From Pseudomonadales bacterium (GTDB lineage Bacteria; Pseudomonadota; Gammaproteobacteria; Pseudomonadales; Pseudohongiellaceae): a stretch of 64,000 bases of DNA. Position numbers and translations under genes: made by a program. Under the pieces are notes generated by a model. The model was not told the origin of the DNA, ran no database searches, and was given only the letters and a program-made list of their open reading frames with translations. The stretch covers positions 62,001 to 126,000 of the forward strand of contig JACKOJ010000001.1 of NCBI GenBank assembly GCA_024234325.1, read 5' to 3'. This document shows positions 1-8,256 of the stretch, piece by piece; position 1 is the stretch's first letter; each line of letters begins with the position of its first letter.

Positions 1-317
1 TGGGCGCTGAGCGCCTGCAGCCTGGCATCAAAACGCAGCTTGTAGACAATGTCCACGCCCTGCGCCTGCAACAGGCCCAGTTTCTCTTCCAGCTCGCTCA
101 GGCGGGCGGGACAGTCCTGGGGCGTCGCCGCAAAAAATTCCTCGGGATGCGGTTCGATCAGGATTACCACGGAGGGCAGGCCAAGCTCTGCCGCCTTGCC
201 GCGCAACTGCTGCAGAATGAGCTGATGTCCGGTGTGCACACCATCGAACTTGCCGATGGTGGCCACACAGGCACCGAACTCTTCACGGAAGCCGTCTGTA
301 TCCTCGATGACTCTCAT
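1..317 (-). CDS. ribF: Bifunctional riboflavin kinase/FAD synthetase, N-terminal part (runs off the left edge)
   Basis: RibF phosphorylates riboflavin to FMN and adenylates FMN to FAD in the cytoplasm. Only the first 105 or so codons are present; the C-terminal kinase domain lies outside the window. The visible part is the start of the FAD synthetase nucleotidyltransferase domain, with the family signature TIGKFDGVHTGHQLIL near residues 20-35 and the following strand ending in EPHPEEFF. The start at 317 places this signature where it sits in other RibF proteins. In many gammaproteobacteria ribF precedes ileS; that side is not visible. A small membrane protein gene lies upstream on the same strand. 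Confidence 0.88.
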   Translation of the reverse strand, partial: MRVIEDTDGFREEFGACVATIGKFDGVHTGHQLILQQLRGKAAELGLPSVVILIEPHPEEFFAATPQDCPARLSELEEKLGLLQAQGVDIVYKLRFDARLQALSA

Positions 318-409
318 GCTGAGTGGAAGACTCTCATGCCGGGTTCACACGCCAGGGGAATAATAAAAGCGCGCGATTATACCCCGATCCCCCGGTCAGC
401 CCCAAAAAC

Positions 410-628
410 TTATTCTTTGGGGCGAACCCGCAGGGAACCCTTGCGGAAGAGGATGCGGGCGAAGGCGAGCAGGCAGATCACCATCAGGGTCTGCCCGACC
501 ATCGCGTTGACCACGGAGATGGTCTCCGGGCGGGTGGCAATGAACACCATATTGATCAGCGTACCGACGGCCATGGCACCAAACACCCCGGCGAACAGCA
601 ACTGCAGAATCCCGATCATTTTGTCCAT
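410..628 (-). CDS. Small two-helix membrane protein of unknown function
   Basis: A 72-residue protein I do not recognise. It has two hydrophobic stretches, about residues 5-28 and 42-60, separated by a short polar loop, and ends in a basic tail (RKGSLRVRPKE). This fits a small inner-membrane hairpin with both ends in the cytoplasm. The start is supported by a good ribosome site, AGGAGAG, about six bases before the ATG. It lies about 90 bases upstream of ribF on the same strand and could be cotranscribed with it. Four tandem REP-like units sit just upstream, between it and the oxidoreductase gene. No catalytic motif is visible. Confidence 0.6.
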   Translation of the reverse strand: MDKMIGILQLLFAGVFGAMAVGTLINMVFIATRPETISVVNAMVGQTLMVICLLAFARILFRKGSLRVRPKE

Positions 629-646
629 TGTTCTCTCCTGTGGAAA

Positions 647-792
647 TCTGCCCTGCAGGCAAATTGTCCGTTTGACACCTTGTGGGAGCCTGCCCTGCAG
701 GCGATTCGTCCGTTAGACATCTTGTAGGAGCCTGCCCTGCAGGCGATTCGTCCGTTAGACATCTTGTAGGAGCCTGCCCTGCAGGCGATTCT
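647..792. repeat. Four tandem 42-bp REP-like palindromic units
   Basis: Consecutive units at about 647-678 (partial and diverged), 679-720, 721-762 and 763-792 (partial) share the core GTAGGAGCCTGCCCTGCAGG followed by CGATTC. The period is exactly 42 bases, and units 2 and 3 differ by one base. Each core is an imperfect palindrome preceded by GTAGGAGC or GTGGGAGC and followed by GCGATT, the layout of Pseudomonas-type REP elements. The array fills the gap between two minus-strand genes and may also act on transcript ends or stability. Confidence 0.85.
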
Positions 793-805
793 CGTGACCT
801 CAGGG

Positions 806-1828
806 TCAATCCAGCGACAGCACCAGTTTGCCCATCATGCTCCCCGACTCCACCTTGGCATGCGCCCTCAGCAGATTGGCGGCGTTCAGCACACCGTAGT
901 GCTCGGTGCGGGTATGGCGCAACGTGCCGGCATCCAGCAGACGCGACGCCTCGTTCAGCAGTTTGCCCTGCTCGTCCATGTCCGGGGTCTGGAAGCGCGC
1001 GCGGGTGAACATGAACTCCCAGGTAATGGCCACGCTCTTGGGTTTGAACAGGTTGATGTTCACGGGCTGGTTGGATTCCGTGTCCACGATCAGACAGAGT
1101 TTGCCCTGGGGCTTCACCACGTCTGCCATGCTGCGCCAGTGCTGGGCCGTGCCCACCAGGCAGAGAATATAGTCCAGGTTCTCCAGGCCCACGCGCTTGC
1201 ACTCGTCTGCAAGTTCCTCGCGGTGATTGATGACCTGATCGGCGCCCATCTCGCGGCACCACTGCTCGGTCTCCGGTCGCGATGCGGTTGCTACTACCTG
1301 CAGACCCGCCATCTTGGCCAACTGGATGGCGATAGAGCCCACGCCCCCTGCGCCGCCGATGATCAGAATCTTACGGCCGGCATTGGCGCTCGCGTCACGG
1401 GCGATGGCCAGACGCTCGAACAGCGCCTCCCAGGCCGTAATCGTGGTCAGCGGCATGGCGGCGGCGTCATCGAAGGACAACGAAGCAGGTTTCTTCCCTA
1501 CCAGGCGTTCATCGATCAGATGGAATTCTCCGTTACAGCCGGCCTTGGTGACATCCCCGGCGTAAAACACCTCGTCTCCCGGCTGGAACAGGCTGCACCC
1601 CTCTCCTGCGGCCTCGACCACCCCTGCACAGTCCCAGCCCAGAATGCGCGGCATCTCCAGGCGAGAGCCTGCGGTCAGGCGAATCTTGGTATCCACCGGG
1701 TTGACAGACACGGCACGGACACGCACCAGCAGATTTCGCCCGGTCGCGGTGGGAGTGGCCACTTCGACATCTTCAAGGGCAGCAGGATCAGTCACGGGAA
1801 GGGAGTTGCGTACGCCGACAGCTTTCAT
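806..1828 (-). CDS. Zinc-type alcohol dehydrogenase-like / quinone oxidoreductase-like protein (TIGR02817 type)
   Basis: A 340-residue medium-chain dehydrogenase/reductase. The N-terminus reads MKAVGVRNSLPVTDPAALED and then VSVNPVDTKIRL, the pattern of the TIGR02817 'zinc-binding alcohol dehydrogenase family'. The Rossmann NAD(P)H motif GGAGGVGSIAIQLA sits near residue 150. I see no catalytic or structural zinc cysteines, so it is probably a zinc-free NADPH:quinone or enone reductase despite the family name. I chose the ATG at 1828 because AGAGGA lies six bases upstream; a start seven codons earlier has no such site. The substrate cannot be read from the sequence. REP-like repeats follow its stop codon. 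Confidence 0.82.
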   Translation of the reverse strand: MKAVGVRNSLPVTDPAALEDVEVATPTATGRNLLVRVRAVSVNPVDTKIRLTAGSRLEMPRILGWDCAGVVEAAGEGCSLFQPGDEVFYAGDVTKAGCNGEFHLIDERLVGKKPASLSFDDAAAMPLTTITAWEALFERLAIARDASANAGRKILIIGGAGGVGSIAIQLAKMAGLQVVATASRPETEQWCREMGADQVINHREELADECKRVGLENLDYILCLVGTAQHWRSMADVVKPQGKLCLIVDTESNQPVNINLFKPKSVAITWEFMFTRARFQTPDMDEQGKLLNEASRLLDAGTLRHTRTEHYGVLNAANLLRAHAKVESGSMMGKLVLSLD

Positions 1829-2014
1829 GGTATTCCTCTTATTATTCAATGTTCTCAGAGACTTCCGTCATTCCCGGAAGCCCTGGGGAATAGGGCGGGC
1901 TATTATGGCACTCCCCGCCCGTTGCCACAATCACAGCACCTGGCACGCAACTGGCCTTGGGCCGAAGCGCCCTGCTATGATGCCGGGCAGCACCCTCTGG
2001 AGTTGGCCGCGAAC

Positions 2015-2395
2015 ATGCTGGGCAAGATTGTACTGACCATTCTCATCGTATTGCTGGGCCTCGTGTGGATTCGTCGTCACCGCGAGCTGGAACAGCGCGA
2101 GCGCAGACAGGCCTCGTCGCCCTCCGCGCAGACGGAAGCCCCGCCCCTGAACGATTTCCGCTTCGCCGCCTACCTGTTTCTGGTCCTGATGCTGGGCACT
2201 GGCGGCTACCTCTACTATGCGCGCTGGCAGGATGAGCACACGCTGGTGACCGTCGTGCTGCATCGTGACGGCGCGCAGGAACCCGTCACCTATCAGGTGC
2301 CCAAGGGGCAACTGGAAGAACGCGCCTTTACGACCGCAGACGGGGTACGCGTCACTGTCGCCGCCAGCGAACGCATGGAAGTCATCGGCCTCTAG
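2015..2395 (+). CDS. Membrane protein of unknown function
   Basis: A 126-residue protein I do not recognise. A first hydrophobic helix spans about residues 3-19 (ending in WIRRHRELEQRER), followed by a charged, Ser/Pro-rich linker. A second helix lies at about residues 50-66 (YLFLVLMLGTGGYLYYA). The last 60 residues form a soluble domain with alternating hydrophobic residues, probably outside the cytoplasm or at the membrane face. The frame is open for a long way upstream, but that part is antisense to the dehydrogenase gene and is not credible coding. The ATG at 2015 gives a sensible membrane-protein start. It lies 43 bases before the YdeP-like gene and may share its transcript. Confidence 0.55.
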   Translation: MLGKIVLTILIVLLGLVWIRRHRELEQRERRQASSPSAQTEAPPLNDFRFAAYLFLVLMLGTGGYLYYARWQDEHTLVTVVLHRDGAQEPVTYQVPKGQLEERAFTTADGVRVTVAASERMEVIGL

Positions 2396-2438
2396 GGCCT
2401 GTTCACACTATCAGGACCATCACTGCCGGAACCCCCTC

Positions 2439-4643
2439 ATGAGCACGTCGTCCTCAGACAAACCGGAAAAACTGCCCGTCGGCGGTGGCCTCAAGGCAGT
2501 TCAATACGTGCTTTCCATCGCCGGAGATGTTGGCCCCCGGCGACTGATGCAGACGGTGCGCTCGAAAAATACCTGCAAGGCCTGCGCCTTTGGCACTGGC
2601 GGACAGCGGGGCGGACTGCACAACGAGTACAGCAGCGGCGTCGAGATCTGCAACAAGAATATTCAGGCACAGTCCGGCGATCTGCGCCCGCCCATTCCCG
2701 CGCAAATCTTCCACGACAACAGCCTGGCGGAACTGAGGCGCCTGAGCGGCCGCGAACTGGAGGCGCTGGGGCGTCTGGCACACCCGCTGTACAAGGCGCC
2801 CGGAGCCGACCGTTATCAGCCCATCGCCATGGACGCGGCCATTGATATGATCGCGCAGCGCCTGCGCAGGACGGACCCGCAGCGCAGCTTCTTCTACAGT
2901 TCCGGGCGCTCGTCCAACGAGGCCGCGTTTATTCTGCAACTGTTTGCACGGATGTTCGGCAGCAACCACGTCAACAACTGCTCCTATTACTGCCATCAGG
3001 CCTCGGGCGTCGGCCTCCAGGCCAGCATCGGCACCGGCACGGCGACTGTGCAGTATCAGGACCTGCACCTGGCCGACACCCTGGTTGTGATCGGCGCCAA
3101 CCCGGCGTCCAACCACCCCCGTTTTCTCAAGGTCCTGATCGAATGCCGACGCCGTGGCGGCAATGTCGTCGTCATCAACCCTGCAGAGGAGCCCGGTCTT
3201 CTGCGCTTCGCGTCCCCCAGCCTGCTGCGCACCATGATCGCCGGCGGCGTGCCGGTCGCTTCGCACTATATTCAGCCCCATGTCGGGGGCGACCTGGCTC
3301 TGTTACAAGGGCTGGCCAAGGCGATACTGGAAGCGGGCGGCGAAGACAGCGCCTATCTCGCTGCCCACGTAAACGCCGTCGAGGACTATCGCCAGCACAT
3401 CATGGCCCTGCACTGGGCTGAGCTGGAACAGGGCTCCGGCGTCAGCGCCAGCAGGATGCGCGAGATCGCCCGCCTGCTGTGTGCGTCCCAAAGCACCGTG
3501 TTCAGTTGGGGCATGGGGATCACGCATCATCGTCACGGCGTCGAGAATGTCGAGGCGATCAGCAATCTCGCCCTGCTGCTCGGCATGGTAGGCAGGCCGG
3601 GCGCCGGGGTGTTGCCCCTGCGCGGCCACAGCAATGTGCAGGGCGTTGGTTCCATGGGGGTGACACCGGCACTCAAGGAGCAGGTCTTCGCGGCCATGGA
3701 GCGCGAGCTTGGCATCCAGTTGCCGACCACGCCCGGCATGGACACCCTGTCCTGCATGGAGGCAGCGCGGGAAGGCAGAATCGATCTCGCCTTTCTGCTG
3801 GGCGGCAATCTCTACGCCGCCAACCCTGACTCAGCTTTCGCCGATGCGGCGCTGGCCGCCATTCCGTTCAAGGTGCAGATCAGCTCCACACTCAATCTCG
3901 GCCACGTTCACGGCATCGGGGACGAATGCCTTGTCCTGCCGATCCGGGTGCGGGATGAAGAACAGCAGGCGACCACCCAGGAATCCATGTTCAACTTCGT
4001 GCGCATGAGCGACGGCGGTTTCGACCGCATTGCAGAGCTGCTCTCCGAGGTTGAGATCATCAGCCGCATCGCGGCCGGTGTCATTCCCCGTGAAGCCGTG
4101 GATTTCGGCGTGTTCCGCGAGCACGGGGAAATCCGCCGCGCCATTGCGAAGATCATTCCCGGCTATGCCGCCATCGGCGACATGGATGCCAGCAAGGAGG
4201 AATTTCACGTGGCCGGTCGTCATCTGGAGGCACCGCATTTCGCAACCCCCGATGGCCGCGCGAACCTGTGCATACCCGCTCAGGCAGTCGGCCCGGCGCC
4301 AGAAGATGGCCGGTACACCCTGACCAGCGTGCGCAGTGAGGGACAGTTCAACACCATCGTGTATACCGACCGGGACGTCTACCGCGGCCAGGAATCTCGG
4401 CAGGTTGTGCTGATGCATCCGGACGACATGACGCGCGAGGGGCTGCGCGAGGACACCCGGGTCACCCTGCACAACGACACTGGCAAGATGACAGGCCTGC
4501 TGGTCAAAGCATTCAATATCCGCCCCGGCAACCTGATGACCTACTTCCCCGAGGCGAATGTGCTGATCCCGCTCGGCACCGATCCGCGCAGCAGAACGCC
4601 TGCCTTCAAGTCCGTGCGTGTCGCACTGACCCGTGAACACTGA
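2439..4643 (+). CDS. FdhF/YdeP family molybdopterin oxidoreductase
   Basis: A 734-residue relative of the alpha subunit of formate dehydrogenase H and of E. coli YdeP (about 760 residues). The N-terminus has a Cys pair in KNTCKACAFGTGGQRGGL, as in YdeP, rather than the full CxxCxxxC iron-sulfur motif of true formate dehydrogenases. The bis-MGD-binding core follows, with FYSSGRSSNEAAF near residue 150, then the C-terminal molybdopterin dinucleotide-binding domain (TLTSVRSEGQFNTIVY onward). Family knowledge suggests a cytoplasmic molybdenum oxidoreductase; for YdeP a link to acid resistance is reported, but the substrate is unknown. No fdhD or partner subunit is nearby. The start at 2439 matches the family's N-terminus. 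Confidence 0.88.
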   Translation: MSTSSSDKPEKLPVGGGLKAVQYVLSIAGDVGPRRLMQTVRSKNTCKACAFGTGGQRGGLHNEYSSGVEICNKNIQAQSGDLRPPIPAQIFHDNSLAELRRLSGRELEALGRLAHPLYKAPGADRYQPIAMDAAIDMIAQRLRRTDPQRSFFYSSGRSSNEAAFILQLFARMFGSNHVNNCSYYCHQASGVGLQASIGTGTATVQYQDLHLADTLVVIGANPASNHPRFLKVLIECRRRGGNVVVINPAEEPGLLRFASPSLLRTMIAGGVPVASHYIQPHVGGDLALLQGLAKAILEAGGEDSAYLAAHVNAVEDYRQHIMALHWAELEQGSGVSASRMREIARLLCASQSTVFSWGMGITHHRHGVENVEAISNLALLLGMVGRPGAGVLPLRGHSNVQGVGSMGVTPALKEQVFAAMERELGIQLPTTPGMDTLSCMEAAREGRIDLAFLLGGNLYAANPDSAFADAALAAIPFKVQISSTLNLGHVHGIGDECLVLPIRVRDEEQQATTQESMFNFVRMSDGGFDRIAELLSEVEIISRIAAGVIPREAVDFGVFREHGEIRRAIAKIIPGYAAIGDMDASKEEFHVAGRHLEAPHFATPDGRANLCIPAQAVGPAPEDGRYTLTSVRSEGQFNTIVYTDRDVYRGQESRQVVLMHPDDMTREGLREDTRVTLHNDTGKMTGLLVKAFNIRPGNLMTYFPEANVLIPLGTDPRSRTPAFKSVRVALTREH

Positions 4644-4766
4644 GAGCCCGACCGGAACATCGTCCGCCACAGCCTGTCGTTCCGTCGAATTTGCCGACAC
4701 CCGCAGGACGAAGCTGTTAGACTCGGGCTGCACATCCATTCTGATCAATGAACTGCCTTTGTCTCT

Positions 4767-5504
4767 ATGCGCGCCCTGACTGCCATTGTGTTTCTGCTGT
4801 GTCTTCTGCCCGGTCTGCTTCAGGCCGAGGAGAAGTACGTCACGCTGGACGACGGCAGCAGCATCAAGGTGTTTCTGTTCTACCCCAAGAATGCCGACGA
4901 AGGCCCCTGGCCGCTGACGGTGCTGATGTCCGGTGGCAGTGCCAATGAATACATCGTGCGAGCTCAGTTCTGGCTGGGACACGAACTGGCAAACCGGGGC
5001 TGGGCCATTGCCGTGCCGGTGTCGCCGGATGGCGACGGTTTCTTCGGCAAGATCGGGGAAAGCATTCCCCAGGTCATTGCGAAATTGCAGCAGGACATTC
5101 CTGAAATCGATCACGGCAAATCACTGCTGGTAGGCGTGTCCAATGGCGGCAGTTCGGCGCTGGAAATTGCCAGCCGGCATCCGGAAAACTATTTTGGCGT
5201 CGTCGCAGTGCCCGGCATCATCAAGGACAGTGAGAACATCGGGGACTTCAAGGGACTGCCCGTCTACGTGCGTATCGGCGAGAACGATTTCCTGCGCTGG
5301 AACCGCCTGCTGCCGCAATTAAAGGCAGAGCTCGAAGCCGCTGGCGCCCGGGTCAACGCAAAACTGGAGCCCGGTGCCAACCATGTCTTCCCCATCAATT
5401 GGGAAGAACTGCAGCCCTGGCTGGACGAAATCCGCGAGACTGCGAACACGCCCGACCCCGCCAAGCCAGGCATGCATCAGCTTCGCCGCTCTTTCACCCA
5501 GTAG
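4767..5504 (+). CDS. Secreted alpha/beta-hydrolase fold protein
   Basis: A 245-residue protein with a clear Sec signal peptide (hydrophobic residues 4-17, cleavage after LLQA). The mature part has an alpha/beta-hydrolase layout: an oxyanion-type turn MSGGSANEY near residue 53, the nucleophile elbow GVSNGGSSA with Ser near residue 128, an acid-region candidate GENDFLRW near 177, and a late His in GANHVFP near 208. It is probably a periplasmic esterase or peptidase-like enzyme; the substrate is unknown. I see no ribosome site close to the ATG. Its last 28 bases overlap the 3' end of the lipoprotein gene on the other strand. Confidence 0.68.
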   Translation: MRALTAIVFLLCLLPGLLQAEEKYVTLDDGSSIKVFLFYPKNADEGPWPLTVLMSGGSANEYIVRAQFWLGHELANRGWAIAVPVSPDGDGFFGKIGESIPQVIAKLQQDIPEIDHGKSLLVGVSNGGSSALEIASRHPENYFGVVAVPGIIKDSENIGDFKGLPVYVRIGENDFLRWNRLLPQLKAELEAAGARVNAKLEPGANHVFPINWEELQPWLDEIRETANTPDPAKPGMHQLRRSFTQ

Positions 5505-5842
5505 TCGGTGACTACTCCCTGCGAGAACTCAATCGACAGATCCTGTCGTACCTCCCGCTCCACATCAATGTGGAACAGCAGAAACAGCCCGACCTCGGTG
5601 TCCTCCTCTGCCGTGTTCGTGTAGTGCCATACCTGTGTGCCGTCCTCGAACACCGTCGTGCGCATCGGTTCCCCGAAGCTCGTGCGCACCCAGGACTCGG
5701 AGGTCTGGCCGCGAACGATCCGCGCCACGTCGTGCTCATTCCAGCTCGCCGCGCCACTGCGATGGTCCGAATCCACGGTGAACAAGCAGCCCGTCATCAT
5801 CAACATTGCGCCTGTCAGTGCCATTGTTTTCAGCATGCCCAT
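5477..5842 (-). CDS. Small lipoprotein, SmpA/OmlA (BamE)-like fold possible
   Basis: A 121-residue protein with a lipoprotein signal: hydrophobic residues 5-17 ending in the lipobox MTGC, so the mature N-terminal Cys would be lipidated. After that, HDVARIVRGQTSESWVRTSF followed by GEPMRTTVFEDGTQVWHY resembles the SmpA/OmlA pattern (a 'G.t...V...fG.P' helix-turn, then Trp/Tyr-rich strands) found in BamE-like lipoproteins. It is too diverged to call bamE. The start has AAGGGAG just upstream; an ATG two codons later is equally possible. The gene converges on, and overlaps by 28 bases, the hydrolase gene. Confidence 0.62.
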   Translation of the reverse strand: MGMLKTMALTGAMLMMTGCLFTVDSDHRSGAASWNEHDVARIVRGQTSESWVRTSFGEPMRTTVFEDGTQVWHYTNTAEEDTEVGLFLLFHIDVEREVRQDLSIEFSQGVVTDYWVKERRS

Positions 5843-6032
5843 GTGCTCCCTTCTGATTATTGTGAGAAACCCGGAAAGAAATGGCTCCGGGCAGGTTCAT
5901 ATTAAGGGGGCTGGCTGAACCACGACTGAACCGGACGACGGGCGAAAGCTTTTCCCATCCGCGTCCATTTCCTCTATTATCGCCGTCACCGTTTCCGGAC
6001 ACCGAACTCACCCGAAGGAGCAACCGACCGCC

Positions 6033-6401
6033 ATGTACACCCTGATCAAGATCATTCACATGAGCTGTGCCATGATTTCCGTCCTGGGCTTTCTTGCCCG
6101 TGGCATTCTGAAGATCAACGAGTCCCCCCTGGTGGAGAAAAAACTCGTCAAAGTGCTGCCGCATATCATTGATACCGTGCTGCTTGTGAGTGCAATCACA
6201 CTGGTTGTCATGTCCGGGCAGTATCCTTGGGTTGCTCCGTGGGTAGGCGCAAAGATCGTCGGCCTGATTGTCTATATCGGACTCGGCGTCGTGGTCATGC
6301 GCACAGCGAAGACGAAGCAGGCGCGCATCATTGCATTTGTGCTGGCGCTGGCAACAGCAGCCTATATTTTCATGGTGGCAGGTACCAAGACGATTTTTTA
6401 A
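6033..6401 (+). CDS. SirB2-family inner membrane protein
   Basis: A 122-residue protein with four predicted membrane helices and the N-terminal pattern YTLIKIIHMSCAMISVLGF typical of the SirB (SirB2/invasion regulator SirB) family. It also has the internal PHIIDTVLLVSAITLV segment near residue 45. Family members are small membrane proteins of unknown biochemical role; the 'invasion regulator' name comes from a Salmonella genetic screen and should not be carried over. An AAGGAG site lies 12 bases before the ATG. It is followed by a separate promoter and short transcript unit, so it is probably monocistronic. Confidence 0.8.
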   Translation: MYTLIKIIHMSCAMISVLGFLARGILKINESPLVEKKLVKVLPHIIDTVLLVSAITLVVMSGQYPWVAPWVGAKIVGLIVYIGLGVVVMRTAKTKQARIIAFVLALATAAYIFMVAGTKTIF

Positions 6402-6419
6402 ACCAGGCAGTCATAAAGC

Positions 6420-6447
6420 TTGACTTGAAAACGAAAGCGCCTACAAT
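6420..6447 (+). promoter_or_regulatory. Sigma-70 type promoter
   Basis: TTGACT at 6420-6425 and TACAAT at 6442-6447 are separated by 16 bases, close to the consensus. This would start a transcript near 6454 that runs into the short ORF and terminator described next. Confidence 0.6.
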
Positions 6448-6486
6448 GCGCGCCATTGAAAACCAATCGGCAACGAAGATTTAAAA

Positions 6487-6597
6487 ATGTTCACTCCACT
6501 ACAGCATCGCAGCACCGGGAAGCAGCACATTGTGTCTAACGACACGATGGGTTCGCGCACCTGCGTGGCGTTCACAGCGAGGAACTGTCCGGAGTAA
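6487..6597 (+). CDS. Possible 36-residue peptide / leader ORF (or an untranslated small RNA)
   Basis: An ATG-to-TAA frame of 36 codons starting MFTPLQHRSTGKQHIVSNDT and ending TARNCPE. It lies between a good sigma-70 promoter (6420-6447) and a strong Rho-independent terminator (6632-6674), ahead of the MFS transporter gene. There is only a weak ribosome site (GAAGA) about nine bases before the ATG. The RNA can also fold around TTGTGTC-TAAC-GACACGA (about 6530-6547), so this could equally be a non-coding RNA. The peptide has no run of one amino acid that would mark a classical attenuator. I do not recognise it. Confidence 0.3.
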   Translation: MFTPLQHRSTGKQHIVSNDTMGSRTCVAFTARNCPE

Positions 6598-6631
6598 ACC
6601 TTTCTTCAATCCTTATTGAAAACACAGAAAG

Positions 6632-6674
6632 AGGCCTCTGAGTTCCAAAAGAATTCAGGGGCCTTTTTCTTTTT
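6632..6674 (+). terminator. Strong Rho-independent terminator
   Basis: A 14-bp stem (AGGCCTCTGAGTTC paired with GAATTCAGGGGCCT, allowing two G-U pairs) closes the five-base loop CAAAA and is followed by a T-rich run. It would end or attenuate the transcript from the 6420 promoter 47 bases before the MFS start codon. Confidence 0.85.
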
Positions 6675-6721
6675 GGCCTGAAACAGGCGGCGTCCCACGA
6701 AGACGCTGCACAGGGGGACCT

Positions 6722-7978
6722 ATGCCCATCAAAAACATAATACTGCTTCTTTCGGCACCCCTGGTGGCTGACCGCAACGGACTGAAAAGGAACATCCGCA
6801 TACTCTATGCGCTGGCGTTCTTTCAGACTTTCATGCTGATCTCTCCGGTGCTTGTGCCCTTTTTTGAATCCCTCGGGCTGAGTCTGAGCGAGATCTTCTA
6901 CCTGCAGGCCATCTACGCCAGCGTGATTGTGTTACTTGAGGCCCCTTCAGGCTATCTCGCGGACAGGTTCGGCCGCCGCGCCGTCCTGCTCATCGGCAGC
7001 ATTGCCAACGGGGCGGGATACGCGTGGCTGGTTTTCGCCGACGGGTTCATGGGCCTGATCATCTTCGAGATGATTCTGGGCGTGGCCATCAGCATGATGT
7101 CCGGTGCCGATCTGGCACTGCTCTACGACAGCGAGCGGGCACTGCGTGAAAACGAAGGAGAAGACAACGGCAACAGCATCGCCCACATGAGCTCCACCAA
7201 GGCCTTCGCCAATGGGGCGGGCGCCTTGCTGGGCGGTGCCATGGCCATGTGGTCCTTCGATGCCATCGTGCTCGCGCAGGCGGCAGTATCCTGGATCTGT
7301 CTGCTGCTGGCACTGGTGCTGGTGGAACCCGCCGACAGCGATGGCGAGAGCGTGTCTACCCGCCTCAATGTCGGGGATATCTACCGTCACGTCATGAAAG
7401 GCGATCCGGTTCTGCGCCAGGTGTTTTTCGCCATCCCGGTGTACAACCTGTTCACCTTCCTGGTGATCTGGCTGGTACAGCCCTACTGGGAATCCCGCGG
7501 CCTGTCGCTGTTCGTGTTCGGCATGCTGTGGTTCGCCCAGAGCCTGGTGGTAGCAGTGGCCAGCCATTTCGGCCAGTCGCTTGAGCGTCAGCGCGGCGCT
7601 GTGTTCGCCCTGACTCTGATCGGTCTCTTGCCGGTCGTCGGGCACTTCGGCATGGCCTGGCTGGACGGCTGGTACGGCATTGCGGTGAGCTTCATTCTGT
7701 ATGTCTGCCGTGGTCTGTATCAGGTGATTCTGGTCAGTGCGCTCAACCGGCGGGTGCCCGGGCGCGTTCGCGCCACGGTGAACTCGCTGACAAGCCTGAG
7801 CTTCCGTTTCGGCTTCATTCTCACCGGCCCCCTGGTGGGATATATCGCGCAGCATCACGGGCTGCCGATGGCTTTGAACATCCTCGGCATATTCTCGGCC
7901 GTGATGTTCCTGGTGATCATGCTGCCGCTGATCCGGGCTGTCCGAAGCCTGCAGAAGGCGGCTCAGGCTGCCGCGTAA
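6722..7978 (+). CDS. MFS transporter
   Basis: A 418-residue major facilitator protein with about 12 hydrophobic segments. The loop between helices 2 and 3 has the MFS signature form GYLADRFGRRAVLLIGS near residues 77-93, and the two halves are joined by a long polar stretch near residues 190-215. The start ATG is preceded by AGGGGGA. The substrate is not evident; the architecture resembles drug or sugar exporters of the DHA1 kind. A promoter, short ORF and terminator sit directly upstream, so read-through of that terminator may control expression. A perfect 14-bp inverted repeat 12 bases after the stop is a likely terminator. Confidence 0.82.
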   Translation: MPIKNIILLLSAPLVADRNGLKRNIRILYALAFFQTFMLISPVLVPFFESLGLSLSEIFYLQAIYASVIVLLEAPSGYLADRFGRRAVLLIGSIANGAGYAWLVFADGFMGLIIFEMILGVAISMMSGADLALLYDSERALRENEGEDNGNSIAHMSSTKAFANGAGALLGGAMAMWSFDAIVLAQAAVSWICLLLALVLVEPADSDGESVSTRLNVGDIYRHVMKGDPVLRQVFFAIPVYNLFTFLVIWLVQPYWESRGLSLFVFGMLWFAQSLVVAVASHFGQSLERQRGAVFALTLIGLLPVVGHFGMAWLDGWYGIAVSFILYVCRGLYQVILVSALNRRVPGRVRATVNSLTSLSFRFGFILTGPLVGYIAQHHGLPMALNILGIFSAVMFLVIMLPLIRAVRSLQKAAQAAA

Positions 7979-7990
7979 GCCCGGCAAAAC

Positions 7991-8025
7991 ATGCGGAGAT
8001 GCACACTATTGGTGCATCTCCGCAT
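7991..8025. terminator. Perfect 14-bp inverted repeat after the MFS gene
   Basis: ATGCGGAGATGCAC at 7991-8004 is repeated exactly inverted at 8012-8025 around a seven-base loop. It lies 12 bases beyond the MFS stop codon. There is no U-tract, so termination would be atypical; a binding site or RNA-stabilising hairpin is the alternative. Confidence 0.5.
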
Positions 8026-8256
8026 TCATCGCAGAGCACCCGCACGGGCTTGGTGCTTTTCGGCTGTCATGGTAAAGTTTGCCCCGCCATTCAGGCATGC
8101 GGACATTGCCTCATCGCACTCTGAATTTCGCTAAGCCTCTCTTTTTCGGAGATATTCCTCTCCCTGACGGGCCGATCGTATCGTGCACTCCGGTGATGCA
8201 TCCAAGCTGCGATGCGCGATAACAAGCAAGACATTCAATAACGCTGGAGAGACCTC

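Noticed and set aside
7979..8256. Sigma-54 promoter for glnK-amtB
   Set aside because: Expected from biology, but no GG-N10-GC element with acceptable flanks was found; the nearest candidate has a 12-base gap.
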